A stretch of DNA of 64,000 nt, taken from NCBI GenBank assembly GCA_947494805.1, contig CANLWK010000001.1:1116001-1180000 (forward strand). Direction: 5' to 3'. Within the stretch, counting starts at the first letter, position 1, and each line of letters opens with the position of its first letter. The DNA comes from an uncultured Croceitalea sp. Lineage in GTDB: Bacteria; Bacteroidota; Bacteroidia; Flavobacteriales; Flavobacteriaceae. The notes under the pieces were generated by a model. That model searched no databases. It was not told where the DNA came from and worked only from the letters and a program-made list of their open reading frames with translations. Made by a program: the position numbers and the translations under genes. This document shows, piece after piece, positions 7,740 to 16,527 of this stretch.

Positions 7740-8765
7740 TTAAGGAATAAAAGATGAGTCCCTGACAATCAAGTTTGTTTTAATCTCTATGGTCTTGGTC
7801 AGCAAATCTTCTTTGGGGTTCTCTATTTCATCTATTAGATAGGTTACCGCCGTTTTACCAATCTTTGAACCTGGTTGGTCTACTGTTGATAGGGCCGGAC
7901 TTATAATGGTTGAACTGTTTGAATTACTGAATCCGACAACGGCTATTTCATCGGGTATGGTCACTTTAAATTTATGCAGTGCCTTGATTACGCCGATTGC
8001 AGCGCTATCGGTAATCGCAAAAATGGCATCAGGCCTTTTTTTAAGGCTCAATAAAATATTGGCCATCATTCTACCTTTTTCTAAAGAGATGTCTTCGGTA
8101 CTTAAAATTATCTTCTTGTCAATAGGTATATTATGCTCTTTGAGTGCTCTTAAATAACCTTCAAAGCGTTTTTTTGAATTGAAAGAGCGTTCCGTCTCCT
8201 TAATAATGGCAATACGGTTTTTCCCAATGTTTATAAGGTGTTCAATTGCATTGTATGCTGCCTCTTCTTCATTAATGACAACTTGTGTACATGGTATTTT
8301 ATCAGAGACCTTATCAAACATGACCAATGGTATCCGCTCTAAAATTTCTAAAATACTATCTACCGATTTTGTCTTTCGGGCCAAAGCCATCAGAATGCCG
8401 TCTACCCCAAATTGTATCATGGTTTCGAGCATCTCGGTCTGTTTCTGTTGATCATTCCTAGATTCAGATATGATAACGCGATAGCCAAGACTCTCACTTT
8501 GTGCTAAAATACCTTTCAATATGGTAGTGGTGAAGTAATGCGATATGTTGGGAACAATGACTCCCAAAATATGTGTTCTGTGGCTTCTAAAGCCCTTGGC
8601 AAAAAGATTGGGTGTGTAGTGTCGTCGTTTGGCCAGTTGCTTGACCTTTTTCCTTGTTGGTTCGCTAATGTCAGGATGGTCGTTCAGGGCCCGTGATACT
8701 GTAGAAACCGACAGCTGAAGCTCTTTTGCCAATTCTTTAAGTGTAACACTTTGTTTTTTGCTCAT
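7740..8765 (-). CDS. LacI-family transcriptional regulator
   Basis: This 341-residue repressor has a helix-turn-helix at residues 6-27 (TLKELAKELQLSVSTVSRAL), the hinge helix around residues 50-60 (YTPNLFAKGF) and a periplasmic-binding-protein-like effector domain beginning ILGVIVPNISHYF. It is transcribed away from the TonB receptor and separated from it by 185 bp that hold two overlapping palindromic LacI-type operators. It therefore most likely controls itself and the receptor/GH63/symporter/glycerate kinase genes. The inducer is probably the imported glycoside or a breakdown product; this is inference from context. Confidence 0.88.
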   Translation of the reverse strand: MSKKQSVTLKELAKELQLSVSTVSRALNDHPDISEPTRKKVKQLAKRRHYTPNLFAKGFRSHRTHILGVIVPNISHYFTTTILKGILAQSESLGYRVIISESRNDQQKQTEMLETMIQFGVDGILMALARKTKSVDSILEILERIPLVMFDKVSDKIPCTQVVINEEEAAYNAIEHLINIGKNRIAIIKETERSFNSKKRFEGYLRALKEHNIPIDKKIILSTEDISLEKGRMMANILLSLKKRPDAIFAITDSAAIGVIKALHKFKVTIPDEIAVVGFSNSNSSTIISPALSTVDQPGSKIGKTAVTYLIDEIENPKEDLLTKTIEIKTNLIVRDSSFIP

Positions 8766-8810
8766 GCCATCAAATATAATTCAAATGGAGATTCGTTAAA
8801 TGATATTTAT

Positions 8811-8836
8811 CGCAAACGTTTTCGCAAACGTTTGCG
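8811..8836. promoter_or_regulatory. Two overlapping LacI-type operators
   Basis: CGCAAACGTTTGCG at 8823-8836 is a perfect 14-bp palindrome with the central CG typical of LacI/GalR operators. Directly upstream and sharing two bases, CGCAAACGTTTTCG at 8811-8824 is the same site with one mismatch. The centres are 12 bp apart. The pair lies 46 bases upstream of the lacI start and 115 bases upstream of the receptor start. Confidence 0.75.
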
Positions 8837-8864
8837 TGAGTTATTCACAAAAAAAATAGCTTTT
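8832..8864 (+). promoter_or_regulatory. Possible promoter of the TonB receptor operon
   Basis: TTG at 8832-8834 lies within the right-hand operator palindrome. After a 22-base spacer, TAGCTTTT (8857-8864) matches the -7 element TAnnTTTG in all but the last base. If used, a LacI protein on the operator would cover the -33 element. Other AT-rich starts up to 8940 cannot be excluded. Confidence 0.35.
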
Positions 8865-8950
8865 CATTAGGATATTCAAATAAATTTAATCAAAAATTAG
8901 AAATATCATATTCTAATACTTTAAACTGATTAACAATTAACTAATTCATT

Positions 8951-11617
8951 ATGAAAAATTTACTAGTTGCGGTAATTGTGCTTTTCGGATGGAGTGCTCT
9001 TCAGGCACAAACAGAAATTAACGGTAACGTAAAAGACGAGTCCGGTGTCCCGATCCTAGGGGCTAATGTCATTATAGTGGGCACCTCAGAGGGCACTACT
9101 ACTGACTTTGACGGTAATTTTACCCTTACCACCAGTTTGACCGGCACTCAAACCGTTCGGGTATCTTTTATTGGTTTCACAGCCTCAGAAGAAACAGTTG
9201 CATTGAGTGGTTCTACGGTGACCCTAAACGTGGTACTGGTCGAGAGTGGCCAACAATTGGATGAGGTTGTAATCACGGCATCGAGCACTTTTAGGTCTCA
9301 AAAGCAAGCACCTTTATCCATCAGTTCTAAAAAGATGGCGGCAATCACAAAACTATCGGCAAACAGTCAAGCTGATATCTTACGCGATGTGCCAGGTATC
9401 ACCGCAGAAGGTGGTGGTGGTGAAACCGCGACCAACCTATTCGTTCGTGGTCTACCATCTGGGGGGCAATATGTTTTCAACCCGTTGCAGTATGATGGCA
9501 TGCCCTTGATGAGCACTTTTGGGCTGAATTCGTCGGCACATGATGTTTACGCCAGACCTGATATAGGTTTTAAGGGTGTTGAATTTGTTCGTGGTGGTGC
9601 CGCAGTGCTCTATGGTGCAGGATCCGTTGCAGGTATTATCAATTATACCAGCAAAACTGGGGACACCAATGAAGAGAATATCATTAATGTGGAATGGGGC
9701 AGTAGGGGCAGATTGAAAACAGATTTTTACACTGGCGGTCGAATGGGCGGTGAAGATTCAAATACTTTTTATGCGTTTACTGGATTTGTTCGAAAAGATG
9801 ATGGTCCCATAGAAACAGGATTGACCACTAGAGGGGTACAGTTCAGGGGAAACATCAAAAAACGCTTTGAAAATGGTTCGTTTACCTTATCTGGACAATA
9901 CATTCATGATAATGCACAGTTCTTTTTACCGTTACCATTGCAAGGGGGCTCTAGAGATCGCATTGCGGGTAACGATGGTGAAGAGGTTGAACAGTTGCTG
10001 ACGGGTGAATTGGCTGAGACCTCTTTTTTAACGCCTGGTGGGGTATATAAAAGTCCTATTGAAGATGGTGTTTTCACGAAAGGCGGATACTTGATGGGTG
10101 ATTTCACCTATAGATTAAGTGATAATGTTCGTTTTAAATCTAAAGTCAAATACGCCAGCTATGAACACAACTTTGCCCTTTATGTTGGGGGTAATGGTGA
10201 TTTTGGCAACCCTATATCGCTTTCTGATTACGTAGCCGCCGTGGCTCCTGATAATACGGCTTTTGATGCGACCTACCAAGGTGGTAGTGGCGAACAGATC
10301 AATGGTACTGACCTAGTTGTTGAAAACCTGCATGTGGACCGTCTTCGCCCGATGACCGACTACTCTGGTGAAGCAAACTTCATTTTTAACTCATCCAATG
10401 GAAACCATACCTATACTGTGGGCACATTTATGGCAAGAACAGAAGCTGAAGATGTAAATTATCAATACAGAGTACTTTCAGAGTTCAATAACAATCCCCG
10501 ATTGGTCAATTTGAGCTATACGAATGCTACTGGAGGCAATGTTATTTATTCTGACGGTGGTATCTACAACAGAATCGGTATGACCACGAACAGATTTTTG
10601 ACACAGAGTAGAACGGCCTTCTATATTACAGATGAAATGATTTTTGACAGATGGCGTTTTGACGTTGGTCTTAGGGTTGAATCGACCAATGGTGTTTTTA
10701 ACGACGGTGGCATAGAAGAATCAACGGTCTATGACAACACGGAGCTTACAGATAATTTACGAAATGTTCGTTTTGCCGATGGAAGCTTTACCACGGCAAA
10801 AATAGAAACGACCGATTGGGCACTCTCCTTGGCGGGCCTTTATGAGTTGACCGAGTCGACCAATTTATACGCTAACTTCTCAAGAGGGTTTTTCTTTCCG
10901 CAACAAAGGGGGTTTGCCCCAACACCCGGTATTCGTGAATCTAACTATGAAGCGGAAACTATTATACAAGGTGAGGTGGGGGTCAAGTTCGGTACATCAA
11001 AATTCTCTGGGTCACTTGCTGCCTATTTTGTAAATCTCAATGACCGTATACGAATTGACCAAGCCATTGTAAATGGTGACTTGGTAGATCAGGGCAGAAG
11101 TGAGCAAAGTACTAGAACCATAGGTTTAGAAGCGACCTGGAACTATCGTTTTACCGATTTCTTCAATGTCAATGGAACGTTTACCTATCAAAACCATGAG
11201 ATTACAACAAATGAGACCACTGATCTTACCAACGGACAAACCTCTACCATAAATGAAGGGAATGAAATTGGTAGACAGCCCAATCTTTTAGGAAGTATAG
11301 GGTTGAACTATGATGACAAAAAAATTGATGCCAACTTTGCACTGAACCATACGGGCAGCAAGTTCACCGATGATTCAAACAACGTTGAACTTGATGCCAT
11401 TACTATCGCCAGATTGGGAGCGGGCTATACTTTTAGTATGCAAGATGTCAATTCATTGCGATTGGGCTTCTCTGTTTTTAACCTATTTGATAGTGCCGGT
11501 TTGACCGAAGGTAATCCACGAGCAGGTATTGCCGGGCAATCGGCTGATGGAGATTTTTTCTTTGGTCGACCTATTCTACCACGAAGATTCTTCTTGACGG
11601 CAACATTTAATTTTTAA
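8951..11617 (+). CDS. TonB-dependent receptor with CarboxypepD_reg domain
   Basis: This 888-residue outer-membrane transporter has a signal peptide (cleavage after LQAQ, about residue 20) and an N-terminal carboxypeptidase-regulatory-like domain (about 22-108, with VPILGANVIIVGTSEG). A plug domain (about 115-235) carries NLFVRGLP and VEFVRGGAAVLYGAGSVAG. A 22-strand-type barrel follows and ends in the terminal aromatic FFLTATFNF. It imports a ligand using TonB energy. No SusD partner follows, so it resembles single TonB receptors for small ligands rather than a classical SusCD pair. It is first in the putative glycosylglycerate locus and faces the LacI operators. Confidence 0.9.
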   Translation: MKNLLVAVIVLFGWSALQAQTEINGNVKDESGVPILGANVIIVGTSEGTTTDFDGNFTLTTSLTGTQTVRVSFIGFTASEETVALSGSTVTLNVVLVESGQQLDEVVITASSTFRSQKQAPLSISSKKMAAITKLSANSQADILRDVPGITAEGGGGETATNLFVRGLPSGGQYVFNPLQYDGMPLMSTFGLNSSAHDVYARPDIGFKGVEFVRGGAAVLYGAGSVAGIINYTSKTGDTNEENIINVEWGSRGRLKTDFYTGGRMGGEDSNTFYAFTGFVRKDDGPIETGLTTRGVQFRGNIKKRFENGSFTLSGQYIHDNAQFFLPLPLQGGSRDRIAGNDGEEVEQLLTGELAETSFLTPGGVYKSPIEDGVFTKGGYLMGDFTYRLSDNVRFKSKVKYASYEHNFALYVGGNGDFGNPISLSDYVAAVAPDNTAFDATYQGGSGEQINGTDLVVENLHVDRLRPMTDYSGEANFIFNSSNGNHTYTVGTFMARTEAEDVNYQYRVLSEFNNNPRLVNLSYTNATGGNVIYSDGGIYNRIGMTTNRFLTQSRTAFYITDEMIFDRWRFDVGLRVESTNGVFNDGGIEESTVYDNTELTDNLRNVRFADGSFTTAKIETTDWALSLAGLYELTESTNLYANFSRGFFFPQQRGFAPTPGIRESNYEAETIIQGEVGVKFGTSKFSGSLAAYFVNLNDRIRIDQAIVNGDLVDQGRSEQSTRTIGLEATWNYRFTDFFNVNGTFTYQNHEITTNETTDLTNGQTSTINEGNEIGRQPNLLGSIGLNYDDKKIDANFALNHTGSKFTDDSNNVELDAITIARLGAGYTFSMQDVNSLRLGFSVFNLFDSAGLTEGNPRAGIAGQSADGDFFFGRPILPRRFFLTATFNF

Positions 11618-11659
11618 TTAGCGCAAAAAATAGTTTAAGTTAGTTTTTTAGTTCAATGA

Positions 11660-11695
11660 AAGATGCATTGGTGGTGGCTACTGCCAATGCATCTT
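11660..11695 (+). promoter_or_regulatory. 12-bp perfect hairpin between receptor and GH63 gene
   Basis: AAGATGCATTGG (11660-11671) and CCAATGCATCTT (11684-11695) form a perfect 12-bp stem with a 12-base loop. It is followed by ATTAACTG rather than a T-run, so it is a poor terminator. It lies between the receptor stop and the GH63 start and may protect the receptor mRNA or lower expression of the downstream genes. Confidence 0.5.
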
Positions 11696-11716
11696 ATTAA
11701 CTGTTATACCGTTACT

Positions 11717-13030
11717 ATGAAAGAGCAATTGATAGATAGGGCCATCAAAGTTTTAAATAATAATTTTCAAGATGGTGGATTCACCATACCCAGCAAAGGG
11801 TTGTATCCTTTTCAATGGAAATGGGATTCAGGTTTTATTGCCCTTGGTTTTGCCCATTATGATGTTGATAAGGCCAAAAGTGAGATAAAAACACTTCTTG
11901 ATGCACAATGGGGAAATGGTTTTATTCCACACATTGTTTTTCACAATGATAGTGATACCTATTTTCCAGGACCCGATTTTCACCAATCCAGTTTACATCC
12001 CTTGGCATCAAAAAAGTATCGGTCCACCGGTATGACCCAACCTCCGGTCTTTGGTTTTGTTTTAGAACGGTTGCTTGAAATTACAAATGATGAACATGGC
12101 ATGTCAGCATTTGTAAAAGAACAGATAGACAAAGTATTTGACAATCATAAATACTTTTATGATAATCGTGACATCAATAATGAAGGATTGGTCTATATCT
12201 ATCATAATTGGGAGTCGGGCACCGATAACTCTCCTCTATGGGATGATATTTGGACAACCATGAACCCGCCAGATTATACGTTCGAAAGACGTGACACATC
12301 ACACGTTGATGCCTCACAACGCCCATCAAAAAGAGAATATGACCATTACCTATACATCATAGAAATTGCTAAAGAGCATAATTATGACGATGCGAAAATT
12401 GCAGAGCTTTCACCCTTTTTGGTACTTGATCCCCTGTTCAATGCCGTACTCATCAAGTCAAATGAGTCTTTGATTAATTTGTACGAAAGGTTTGGTGGTA
12501 ACCAAGATAAAGTCGATCAGTTAAAAAAGTGGCAAGAGAAAAGTATTCATGGTCTTAATACCAAACTTTACAATGAGCAATTGGGTGCTTACCTACATTA
12601 TGATCTGCGAAGTAAGCAACAGCTTCCATATATCTGTTCGTCATCTTTTGCACCACTATATTCGAACGCCCCAAATGGACATATCGTAAAAAGACTGACC
12701 GAAACCATGCTTGAAAAGTTTGGTGACGATGGTAGGTACCTATGTGCTTCTTTTGACCCGACACATGATAGGTTCAATCCTAAAAAGTATTGGCGCGGAC
12801 CTGTATGGATCAATATGAACTGGATGTTGTACCAAGGCCTTAAAAAGCATGGCTACTACGAATTGGCCGAACGGGTCAAATCAGATTCGCTGGAGTTGAT
12901 TGAGAAGAACGGTTTTTTTGAGTATTTTGATTCAAGAAAAGTGAACCCTGATGCGGAACATAATGGGTATGGCGGCAACAATTTCTCATGGAGTGCGGCA
13001 TTGCTTATTGATTTTTTAAAAACAGAATAA
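11717..13030 (+). CDS. GH63-type mannosylglycerate/glucosylglycerate hydrolase
   Basis: This 437-residue enzyme has the (alpha/alpha)6-barrel sequence pattern of small bacterial GH63 enzymes that split mannosylglycerate or glucosylglycerate into hexose and glycerate. Visible motifs are QWKWDSGFIALGF near the start and HNWESGTDNSPLWDD, whose Asp170 corresponds to the general acid. RGPVWINMNWMLYQG follows, then AEHNGYGGNNFSWSAAL, whose Glu414 matches the position of the general base. Length agrees with the family. The frame is open from 11663, but ATG 11717 is chosen because the extension runs through the hairpin at 11660-11695 and gives an odd Trp-rich tail. It is probably cytoplasmic, as there is no signal peptide. 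The glycerate kinase downstream supports a glycerate-releasing activity. The sugar part cannot be decided from sequence. Confidence 0.8.
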   Translation: MKEQLIDRAIKVLNNNFQDGGFTIPSKGLYPFQWKWDSGFIALGFAHYDVDKAKSEIKTLLDAQWGNGFIPHIVFHNDSDTYFPGPDFHQSSLHPLASKKYRSTGMTQPPVFGFVLERLLEITNDEHGMSAFVKEQIDKVFDNHKYFYDNRDINNEGLVYIYHNWESGTDNSPLWDDIWTTMNPPDYTFERRDTSHVDASQRPSKREYDHYLYIIEIAKEHNYDDAKIAELSPFLVLDPLFNAVLIKSNESLINLYERFGGNQDKVDQLKKWQEKSIHGLNTKLYNEQLGAYLHYDLRSKQQLPYICSSSFAPLYSNAPNGHIVKRLTETMLEKFGDDGRYLCASFDPTHDRFNPKKYWRGPVWINMNWMLYQGLKKHGYYELAERVKSDSLELIEKNGFFEYFDSRKVNPDAEHNGYGGNNFSWSAALLIDFLKTE

Positions 13031-13042
13031 CCAGATACCTTA

Positions 13043-13636
13043 ATGATGTTCAACTTTACAAAAGACTACATTCTTGAAAATGATAAGGTAAAGTTGATTC
13101 CGTTGCACAAACAGCACGTTCATGATTTGGCTGAGGTGGCCAGTGAAGAAGAACTATGGACCTATTTTATTGGAGATTCGAATGGAAAGGGAAGGTTCAA
13201 ATCATATGTGAATCAAGCGCTTGCAGCAAGAAAGAACAAAGAAGCCTATACGTTTGCTATTTATGACAAGGGTAAGGGCAAGTATGCGGGCAGTACACGT
13301 TTTTTTGAGTTTTCGACAGCATTGAATTCGGTGCGCTTGGGCTATACATGGCTTGGAAGCCTATTTCAAGGTACCGGCCTGAATAAAAATTGTAAATACC
13401 TCATTTTTCAATTTGCTTTTGAGCAAATAGGGTTTGACAAAGTTGGTTTGGGTGCCCATACTGAAAATGAAATCAGTATTGCCGCCATGAAGAGTGTTGG
13501 TTGCAAACCTGCTGGTACGCTACCAGACTTTTTTCCTGCTATCCACGGTCAAGGTAGGGCAGATGCCGTGCTTCTGAACCTTCATAAAACTGACTGGATA
13601 AAAACCGTAAAACAACGTTTAGAACAGAAGATATGA
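13043..13636 (+). CDS. GNAT acetyltransferase (RimJ/RimL-like)
   Basis: This 197-residue cytoplasmic protein has the Acetyltransf_3 pattern: VKLIPLHKQHVHDLA at the start, YAGSTRFFEFS and LGYTWLGSLFQGTGLNKNCK forming the acetyl-CoA-binding region, and KVGLGAHTENEISIAAMKSVG near the C-terminus. It starts 12 bases after the GH63 stop and overlaps the symporter start by 4 bases (ATGA), so it is translated as part of this operon. Relatives acetylate protein N-termini, antibiotics or small amines; no substrate can be read from the sequence. Its place between the hydrolase and the transporter is unexplained. Confidence 0.8.
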   Translation: MMFNFTKDYILENDKVKLIPLHKQHVHDLAEVASEEELWTYFIGDSNGKGRFKSYVNQALAARKNKEAYTFAIYDKGKGKYAGSTRFFEFSTALNSVRLGYTWLGSLFQGTGLNKNCKYLIFQFAFEQIGFDKVGLGAHTENEISIAAMKSVGCKPAGTLPDFFPAIHGQGRADAVLLNLHKTDWIKTVKQRLEQKI

Positions 13637-15237
13637 ACTATTTAGACTATATCATTATCGTAGTTTACCTTATCGCTTTTTTGGGTATTGGTTATTTTTT
13701 TAAAGAGAACAAAAGTTCAGGTGATTATTTTTTAGGGGGTCGAAGTATGGGGTGGCTTCCACTTAGTTTATCGACCATGGCGACCCAGTTATCGGCCATA
13801 AGTTTTATTTCGGCACCGGCCTTTGTTGGTCTAAAAGACGGTGGCGGTTTACAGTGGCTGACCTACGAATTTGGTGTTCCACTGGCAATGGCCTTTTTAT
13901 TGATTGCAGTGATACCGACCTTGTACAAATCAGGTATCGTCAGTGTCTATGAATATTTAGAGAAACGTTTTGATGCCTCGTCAAGATTGCTGATAAGTTT
14001 CGTTTTTCAAGTAAGCCGCTCTGTAGCGACTGGGGTAATGGTATACACAATGGCGTTGATCTTACAGGCAACGGTAGGGGTCGACTTTTGGATATCGATT
14101 TTAATCATTGGGGTAATCACCTTGGTATACTCTTTTCAAGGAGGTATGAAGGCCGTAATTTGGGGAGATGTCATTCAAATGGTCATCTTGTTTTTCGGAA
14201 TTATAATCTGTTTGGTTTATGGTATCAGTGAATTTGGCGGTTTTGATAATTTTTTGACCCAAGTAGATCAAGATAGACTCACTGCAGTAGATTTTGGTAA
14301 ATGGGGATTCCATAACGCCGACGGCAATGATGAATTTGGCTTTTGGCCTATGGTGATAGGTGGTTTTTTTCTTTATGCCTCTTACTACGGCACAGATCAG
14401 ACACAATCACAGCGATTGTTGTCTGCCAAAGGTATGCCAACTATCAAAAAATTACTTTTGGCCAATGGTCTGTTTCGCTTTCCACTGACCTTGACCTATT
14501 GTATTATGGGACTGGTTTTAGGAACCTTGTTGTTTCAGGATATCGGCTTTCAAGAAATGATGGACACCACTTATCAGGCGAATATTAGTTCGTTAGAGGG
14601 TAAAAAAGCAGATTTGATGGTGCCCGTGTTCATTGTCCATTATTTGCCAAACGGCGTCATCGGCATTCTTATTGTCGCCATCATGTCTGCCGCGATGTCG
14701 TCTTTGAGTTCTACCGTGAACTCATTGTCAGCGGTAACTATGGAAGATTTTGTGAAGCGGTTCAATCCAAATATGACCGATAAAAAATATGTTATGAATT
14801 CAAGGCTCTTGTCGTTGTTTTGGGGCCTTGTCTGTTTGTTCTTTGCCTTTTTTGCCGGTAATATAGAAGGTACGGTGATTGAGGTGATCAATAAGATCAG
14901 TTCCGTATTCTATGGCCCGATTTTGGCGGCCTTCATTCTGGCCATCTTAACCAAAAAAACACATGCTTTAGGAGCAAATATTGGTATCTTAGTGGGGGTG
15001 CTGTTCAACATGTACCTATGGCTATATGTGCCAGAAGTATTTTGGTTTTGGTGGAATGCAATAGGATGCGCCATGACCATGATCGTTGCCATAGTGGTAA
15101 GTGCAGTAGTCAAAAAACAAGTGAACGAAGGCCTTGAAGTTGTCTTTTATTCCGGTAAAAAAGAGCTCTTTATTCTTGGAGGATTTTTTATAGCGATAAT
15201 AGTGTTCAGTATTTCATTGCCAATGCTACTTAGTTAA
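13633..15237 (+). CDS. Sodium:solute symporter (SSS family)
   Basis: This 534-residue inner-membrane transporter has about 13-14 hydrophobic helices. SSS signatures are the N-terminal GDYFLGGRSMGWLPLSLS, ATQLSAISFISAPAF, SVYEYLEKRFD and the stretch IMSAAMSSLSSTVNSLSAVTMEDF with the conserved Ser residues of the sodium site. Members carry sugars, organic acids or amino acids with Na+. Here the neighbours suggest uptake of the intact glycosylglycerate, its sugar, or glycerate. Its start overlaps the GNAT stop, and the glycerate kinase follows 13 bases after its stop, so all belong to one operon. Confidence 0.88.
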   Translation: MNYLDYIIIVVYLIAFLGIGYFFKENKSSGDYFLGGRSMGWLPLSLSTMATQLSAISFISAPAFVGLKDGGGLQWLTYEFGVPLAMAFLLIAVIPTLYKSGIVSVYEYLEKRFDASSRLLISFVFQVSRSVATGVMVYTMALILQATVGVDFWISILIIGVITLVYSFQGGMKAVIWGDVIQMVILFFGIIICLVYGISEFGGFDNFLTQVDQDRLTAVDFGKWGFHNADGNDEFGFWPMVIGGFFLYASYYGTDQTQSQRLLSAKGMPTIKKLLLANGLFRFPLTLTYCIMGLVLGTLLFQDIGFQEMMDTTYQANISSLEGKKADLMVPVFIVHYLPNGVIGILIVAIMSAAMSSLSSTVNSLSAVTMEDFVKRFNPNMTDKKYVMNSRLLSLFWGLVCLFFAFFAGNIEGTVIEVINKISSVFYGPILAAFILAILTKKTHALGANIGILVGVLFNMYLWLYVPEVFWFWWNAIGCAMTMIVAIVVSAVVKKQVNEGLEVVFYSGKKELFILGGFFIAIIVFSISLPMLLS

Positions 15238-15250
15238 TTATGATTATATC

Positions 15251-16393
15251 ATGAAATTTGTCATCGCTCCAGATAAATACAAAGGGTCACTTTCGGGCAA
15301 ACAGTTTTGTGAAGCCGTATCGAAAGGACTTCTGCGCGTTTTTGCGAATGCGGTCATAGTTCATAAGCCCTTGGCTGATGGTGGCGATGGTACCATTGAA
15401 GTTGTAAAAGATTATTTGGGTGCGGTTACGGTCAGCACCTTGGTCAAAGACCCATTGTTCAACTTGATTAAGGCTCCATACCTTTATTCTGTATCAAAAA
15501 AAACGGCATTTATTGAAATGTCAGAAGCCTCCGGATATAAACTAGTGGTCGGAAACAAAACCAATTGCAGGCATACGACCACGCTTGGTACGGGCGAACT
15601 TATTGTTGACGCCTTGGACAGAGGCGCAGACACCATTGTTTTAGGTATTGGTGGTAGCGCAACTAATGATGGTGGAATGGGTATTGCTGTGGCTTTGGGC
15701 TATGATTTTCTTGATGAAAATGGAATGGCATTGGCACCGATCGGTGAAAACCTGATTAAGGTAAAGAAGATTGGGCGCAGCCGGTTGCATCCCCGGTTGG
15801 AGCACGCGAATTTTAAGGTTGCTTGTGATGTGAACAACCCATTTCATGGTCCGAATGGAGCTGCCCATGTGTATGCCCCACAAAAGGGAGCTTCTGAAAA
15901 TGATGTTGCCTTTCTGGACGAAGGACTCCGGCATTTTGCGGCTATAATTCATGAAGAGTTCAACGTTGAGGTTCAAGATATTCCAGGTTCTGGGGCCGCT
16001 GGCGGTGTTGGTGGCGGTGCGATAGTTTTTCTGAATGCCCAACTAAATTCGGGAATAGACCTTATAAAAGATATTGCCAGTTTTGATAAAGCGATTGAAC
16101 AGGCCAATTGGATCATCACTGGTGAAGGGAAACTGGACAATCAGACCTTTTCCGGAAAAACGATTTCAGGAGTAGTGGCCTCGGCAAAAAGGTTCAATGT
16201 ACCCGTTGCGGCATTTTGCGGAGTTGTTGAGCTCACGATTGATGAACAAGAACAAATTGGGATAACCCATGCAGCCTCTATACTTAAAAATCTGGGTGAT
16301 TTAGAGAAAGCCAAAAAGGATGCATACTCTAATCTTGAATTTATGGCCTTTAACTTTGCCAGCATTCTAAAACGGGACATCACTCTGGTGTAG
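15251..16393 (+). CDS. Glycerate 2-kinase (GlxK/GarK family)
   Basis: This 380-residue cytoplasmic kinase phosphorylates D-glycerate, in this family giving 2-phosphoglycerate for lower glycolysis. The start MKFVIAPDKYKGSLSG, then KPLADGGDGTIE, ALDRGADTIVLGIGGSATNDGG, PGSGAAGGVGGGAIVFL and WIITGEGKLDNQTFSGKT are characteristic of type-1 glycerate kinases. Length matches the family. It is the last gene of the receptor/GH63/GNAT/symporter run. Its presence is the strongest contextual evidence that the GH63 product is glycerate. No clear terminator follows in the 134-bp gap. Confidence 0.92.
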   Translation: MKFVIAPDKYKGSLSGKQFCEAVSKGLLRVFANAVIVHKPLADGGDGTIEVVKDYLGAVTVSTLVKDPLFNLIKAPYLYSVSKKTAFIEMSEASGYKLVVGNKTNCRHTTTLGTGELIVDALDRGADTIVLGIGGSATNDGGMGIAVALGYDFLDENGMALAPIGENLIKVKKIGRSRLHPRLEHANFKVACDVNNPFHGPNGAAHVYAPQKGASENDVAFLDEGLRHFAAIIHEEFNVEVQDIPGSGAAGGVGGGAIVFLNAQLNSGIDLIKDIASFDKAIEQANWIITGEGKLDNQTFSGKTISGVVASAKRFNVPVAAFCGVVELTIDEQEQIGITHAASILKNLGDLEKAKKDAYSNLEFMAFNFASILKRDITLV

Positions 16394-16527
16394 AAACAAT
16401 GCCAACAACTTTTTTGTACCGTCGCGGTTTTTGAGGTTTTCGTAAGAAGCGAACTCTATTTTATTTTCAGTACATTACTGTGATAATCTTAGTGCCAACA
16501 AGGCTAACTTCTTAAATTTCAACAGAT

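Noticed and set aside
11663-11716. N-terminal extension of the GH63 gene starting with a Trp-rich peptide
   Set aside because: It is encoded by the perfect hairpin at 11660-11695. ATG 11717 gives the normal family length and start.
12555-13053. Several antisense frames in the GH63 gene
   Set aside because: They overlap one another and lie opposite the catalytic region of a clear gene.
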